Below are positions 6,479 to 8,539 of a stretch of 8,539 nucleotides of DNA, in pieces. The notes below the pieces were generated by a model. That model saw only the letters and a list, made by a program, of their open reading frames with translations. It had not been told where the DNA came from and ran no database searches. A program made the translations under genes and the position numbers. Each line of letters opens with the position of its first letter. Position 1 is the first letter of the stretch. Location: NCBI GenBank assembly GCA_903832475.1, contig CAILBQ010000682.1, forward strand, positions 1 to 8,539, in the 5' to 3' direction. Origin of the DNA: an uncultured Acidobacteriota bacterium. Its GTDB lineage: Bacteria > Acidobacteriota > Terriglobia > Terriglobales > Acidobacteriaceae.

Positions 6479-7135
6479 ATGGCGAATCAAAGCGGCAGCG
6501 TTTACGGGCTCACGTTGTTGTGCCCGATCGTGAACGATGACCGCGCCGTGCCTTCGCATGACCTGCAGATTCGCGAGTTCCTGGCCACGCTACCCACCGA
6601 TGAGAGGAGCCCGTTCGCACTCGCTCCCGGCACGCACATGGCGCGGCTGGTGGTGATGGACGATGTTGTCTACGTGGGCATGCCGGCCTGCGAAGAACAC
6701 CTCAAGTCGAAGTACCTGATCTTCGAAACCAACTGCGATGCCGACATCGACGCGTATTTTACCGGCCTCGCCAGGAGCATTCCGGAGCATCTCGATGCCG
6801 TGTGGAGTCATTGCACCGGCTATCCCGGCGTGCGGGATTTGCCGGCATTTTTGAGCTACATGAAGGCATGCCAGTTGGAGACCACCTTCTTCTTCGCGGC
6901 GGTCAACGACAAGTCCGTCACGGACACGCTAAAGGCCCTGCAGACGCAGCGCGCAGTCGCGGATTTTATCGCCACGCATCCGGTTCCGCGCGGGGCTGCG
7001 GAGGCCGCGGCGACGCAGCGGGAGTTCGTTGAGTTCATGAGGATCGTCCAGGCTGCGCCTGCTCCCAGGCCGGGGCTTCGGCCAGGCTCAGGCGCCAATC
7101 GGCGAGCGATTCAGACAGGCGGGCACAATGAGTAA
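6479..7135 (+). CDS. Uncharacterised protein B of the DyP peroxidase operon, paralogue of A
   Basis: Unrecognised 218-residue protein. Its motifs line up with protein A: SGSVYGLTLLCP (5-16), MARLVVM (54-60), SKYLIFETN (77-85), DIDAYF (89-94), LDAVW (105-109), GYPGV (114-118), PAFLSYMKACQLETTFFFA (122-140) and REFVEFMRIVQ (181-191). Conserved pairs include Arg56 (A Arg52), the LDxVW block, the PG turn, and a [DE]-T followed by three aromatics. It differs from A in carrying a Pro/Arg/Gly-rich, probably disordered tail from about 192 (APAPRPGLRPGSGANRRA). No signal peptide or membrane segment is seen. The stop overlaps the start of the peroxidase gene by 8 bases, implying translational coupling and a shared complex or pathway. 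A role in presenting substrate to, or assembling with, the peroxidase is inference. Confidence 0.8.
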   Translation: MANQSGSVYGLTLLCPIVNDDRAVPSHDLQIREFLATLPTDERSPFALAPGTHMARLVVMDDVVYVGMPACEEHLKSKYLIFETNCDADIDAYFTGLARSIPEHLDAVWSHCTGYPGVRDLPAFLSYMKACQLETTFFFAAVNDKSVTDTLKALQTQRAVADFIATHPVPRGAAEAAATQREFVEFMRIVQAAPAPRPGLRPGSGANRRAIQTGGHNE

Positions 7136-8537
7136 GCTGAACGCGACGGACATTCAGGGCTTTGTGCTGCGCGGCTATAACATGCCGTTTGCGCGCTACT
7201 GCTTTCTGCGCCTGGGTGAGCCGAAGCGGGCGCGCGCCTTCCTCGATCGCCTGCTGGGCGTGATCACCACCGGCCAGACGTGGGACCAGGGCAAGCCGCA
7301 GAGCACGGTGAACATTGCGTTCACCCACAAGGGGCTGGCCGCGCTCGATCTGCCCATCGCCACGCTGATCAGCTTTCCGGTGGAGTTTCAGCAAGGCATG
7401 CGGGCGCGCGGCGGCATCCTCGGCGACACCGGCGTGAATTCCGATGAGCATTGGGACCCGCTATGGCGCGAGGATGACGTGCATGCCTGGCTCGGCATCC
7501 ATGCGCTCTCGCAGAATGCGCTGCATGAGCGCTTCACGCAACTGCAGGCCATGATGGAGGAGACGGGCGGCGCGACGCTCCTTGACTCGGAAGACGCTGC
7601 CTCGCTGGTGATCGATGGCAAGGTCACGCTGAAGGAGCACTTCGGCTACACCGATGGATTTGGCAACCCGGACTATCTCGGCGTGGAGCGCAGCACGCAG
7701 CCGGGGCAGGGCAAGCTGCTGGACGATGGAACGTGGGCTCCGCTGGCCACGGGCGAGCTGCTGCTGGGCTATGCCGACGAAGCGGGCGAGTTGCCGGTCG
7801 CGCCCATCCCCGCGCTGCTGGCGGCCAACGGCACGTTCATGGTCTTTCGCAAGCTCCATCAGAACGTGGGGACGTTTCGGCGCTTTCTGAATGAATGGGC
7901 CGCACGCTATGGCGCCGGCAATGCGATGGCGCGTGAAAAGCTGGCCTCCAAATTTATCGGCCGCTGGCGCGATGGAACTCCGGTGGAATTATCCCCGGAT
8001 CGGCCTGATCCAGCCATCGCGCAGGATCCGAAGCGGAGCACCAATTTCACCTACGCGCAGGACGCCGCCGGGACGCGCTGCCCCATCGGCGCGCACATGC
8101 GGCGGGTGCATCCGCGCGATGCATTTGGATTCCAGGGCCGGCTGATCAATCGGCGACGCATCACCCGGCGCGGCTTGCCCTATGGACCGTTCGCGCCGGA
8201 AGACGGCCCGGCTGACCTGAGTGAGCTGGACGCGCAGGACAGGGGCGTGCTCTTCATGGTGCTCAACGCCAGCATCTCGCGGCAGTTTGAGTTTGTGCAG
8301 CAGCAGTGGGTCAACTACGGCAACGATGCCCACCTGGGCAACGACAAGGACATGCTGATGGGCAGCCACGCCGAGGGCGAGAAATACGTGGTGCAGGGCG
8401 ATGCCACGCCCGGCAATCCGCCGCTGGTGTGCGCCAACCTGCCGATCTTCGTCGAGCTGCGGGGAGGCGAATATTTCTTCCTCCCCAGCATCACGGCGTT
8501 GGGCATGATGGCGATGGAGCTGGTCGACCCGCGATGA
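7128..8537 (+). CDS. DyP-type heme peroxidase
   Basis: Dye-decolorizing peroxidase, a heme enzyme that uses hydrogen peroxide to oxidise dyes, phenolics and other donors. The 469-residue product begins NATDIQGFVLRGYNMPFARY (5-24), matching the family's D-I-Q-G-x-[IV]-L-R-G-Y start. It carries the GxxDG motif as GYTDG (173-177, catalytic Asp176). The proximal heme histidine is probably His323 in CPIGAHMRRVHPRD (318-331), and the distal arginine lies in NRRRITRRGLPYG (341-353). The length and the LRGY-type start fit the longer, cytoplasmic DyP classes rather than the Tat-exported EfeB class; no twin-arginine signal is present. The C-terminus (MELVDPR) lacks an encapsulin-type targeting peptide. 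All key residues are in place, so it is probably active. It is third in the operon with A and B, overlapping B by 8 bases. The stop TGA lies within ATGA, so another gene may begin at 8534. Confidence 0.95.
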   Translation: MSKLNATDIQGFVLRGYNMPFARYCFLRLGEPKRARAFLDRLLGVITTGQTWDQGKPQSTVNIAFTHKGLAALDLPIATLISFPVEFQQGMRARGGILGDTGVNSDEHWDPLWREDDVHAWLGIHALSQNALHERFTQLQAMMEETGGATLLDSEDAASLVIDGKVTLKEHFGYTDGFGNPDYLGVERSTQPGQGKLLDDGTWAPLATGELLLGYADEAGELPVAPIPALLAANGTFMVFRKLHQNVGTFRRFLNEWAARYGAGNAMAREKLASKFIGRWRDGTPVELSPDRPDPAIAQDPKRSTNFTYAQDAAGTRCPIGAHMRRVHPRDAFGFQGRLINRRRITRRGLPYGPFAPEDGPADLSELDAQDRGVLFMVLNASISRQFEFVQQQWVNYGNDAHLGNDKDMLMGSHAEGEKYVVQGDATPGNPPLVCANLPIFVELRGGEYFFLPSITALGMMAMELVDPR

Positions 8538-8539
8538 GC

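Noticed and set aside
5795..6559. Minus-strand open frame of 254 codons opposite protein A
   Set aside because: It has no domain marks, and it would cover the DyP operon promoter and protein A, which has a paralogue supporting its frame.
8500..8537. Encapsulin cargo-loading peptide at the end of the DyP peroxidase
   Set aside because: The C-terminus ends ALGMMAMELVDPR, directly at the end of the catalytic domain, without the flexible linker and hydrophobic targeting tail.
1..8539. Amber (TAG) recoding as the explanation for two in-frame TAG codons
   Set aside because: TAG is the ordinary terminator of ndk, the glycosyltransferase and protein A at family-consistent lengths, and no suppressor tRNA is visible. 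Decay or sequence error is simpler.

Overview
The window is GC-rich DNA (roughly 60% by eye) with dense, mostly intact protein genes, no RNA genes, no CRISPR and no recognisable mobile element. The style fits a soil Gram-negative bacterium: exported M13 peptidase with signal peptide, outer-membrane beta-barrel protein, YdcF/DUF218 protein and a GT4-like glycosyltransferase. My best guess is Acidobacteriota (Acidobacteriaceae-like). This is inference from the flavour of the proteins, not a search result.

Left part (1-5760). Nearly everything is on the minus strand. At the left edge is an M13 (neprilysin-like) metallopeptidase cut by an in-frame TAG at 10-12, before the zinc-binding domain; the reading frame stays in family register past the stop. 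Divergent from it, on the plus strand, is ndk (nucleoside diphosphate kinase), whose GTG start at 1615 is set by a ribosome binding site. ndk meets a GT-B glycosyltransferase tail to tail, the two stop codons sharing the palindrome CTAG (2028-2031). Further right, also on the minus strand, are a 260-aa outer-membrane beta-barrel protein, a membrane-anchored YdcF-like protein and a double-domain GNAT acetyltransferase. The GNAT gene is broken: it has an in-frame TAG at 5494-5496 and its first ~25-30 residues are missing.

Right part (5800-8539). A sigma70-like promoter (5803-5831) drives a compact plus-strand operon. It holds two unrecognised proteins (198 and 218 aa) that appear to be distant paralogues of each other, followed by a cytoplasmic DyP-type heme peroxidase. 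The second gene overlaps the peroxidase gene by 8 bases. The peroxidase stop codon lies in an ATGA at the last bases of the window, so a fourth operon member may begin there.

The most interesting object is this operon. The two small proteins share an order of motifs (N-terminal G-x-VY, A-R-x-VV, YL-[LI]-F, LD-x-VW, [FY]-PG, F-x-x-Y, then three aromatics) and travel with a DyP peroxidase that has no export signal and no encapsulin-type tail. They may be partner or substrate-handling subunits of the peroxidase. I do not know a described system with this composition. The two amber-interrupted genes are the other notable signal. TAG is also the normal terminator of three other genes here, so gene decay or sequence error is a better reading than amber recoding.
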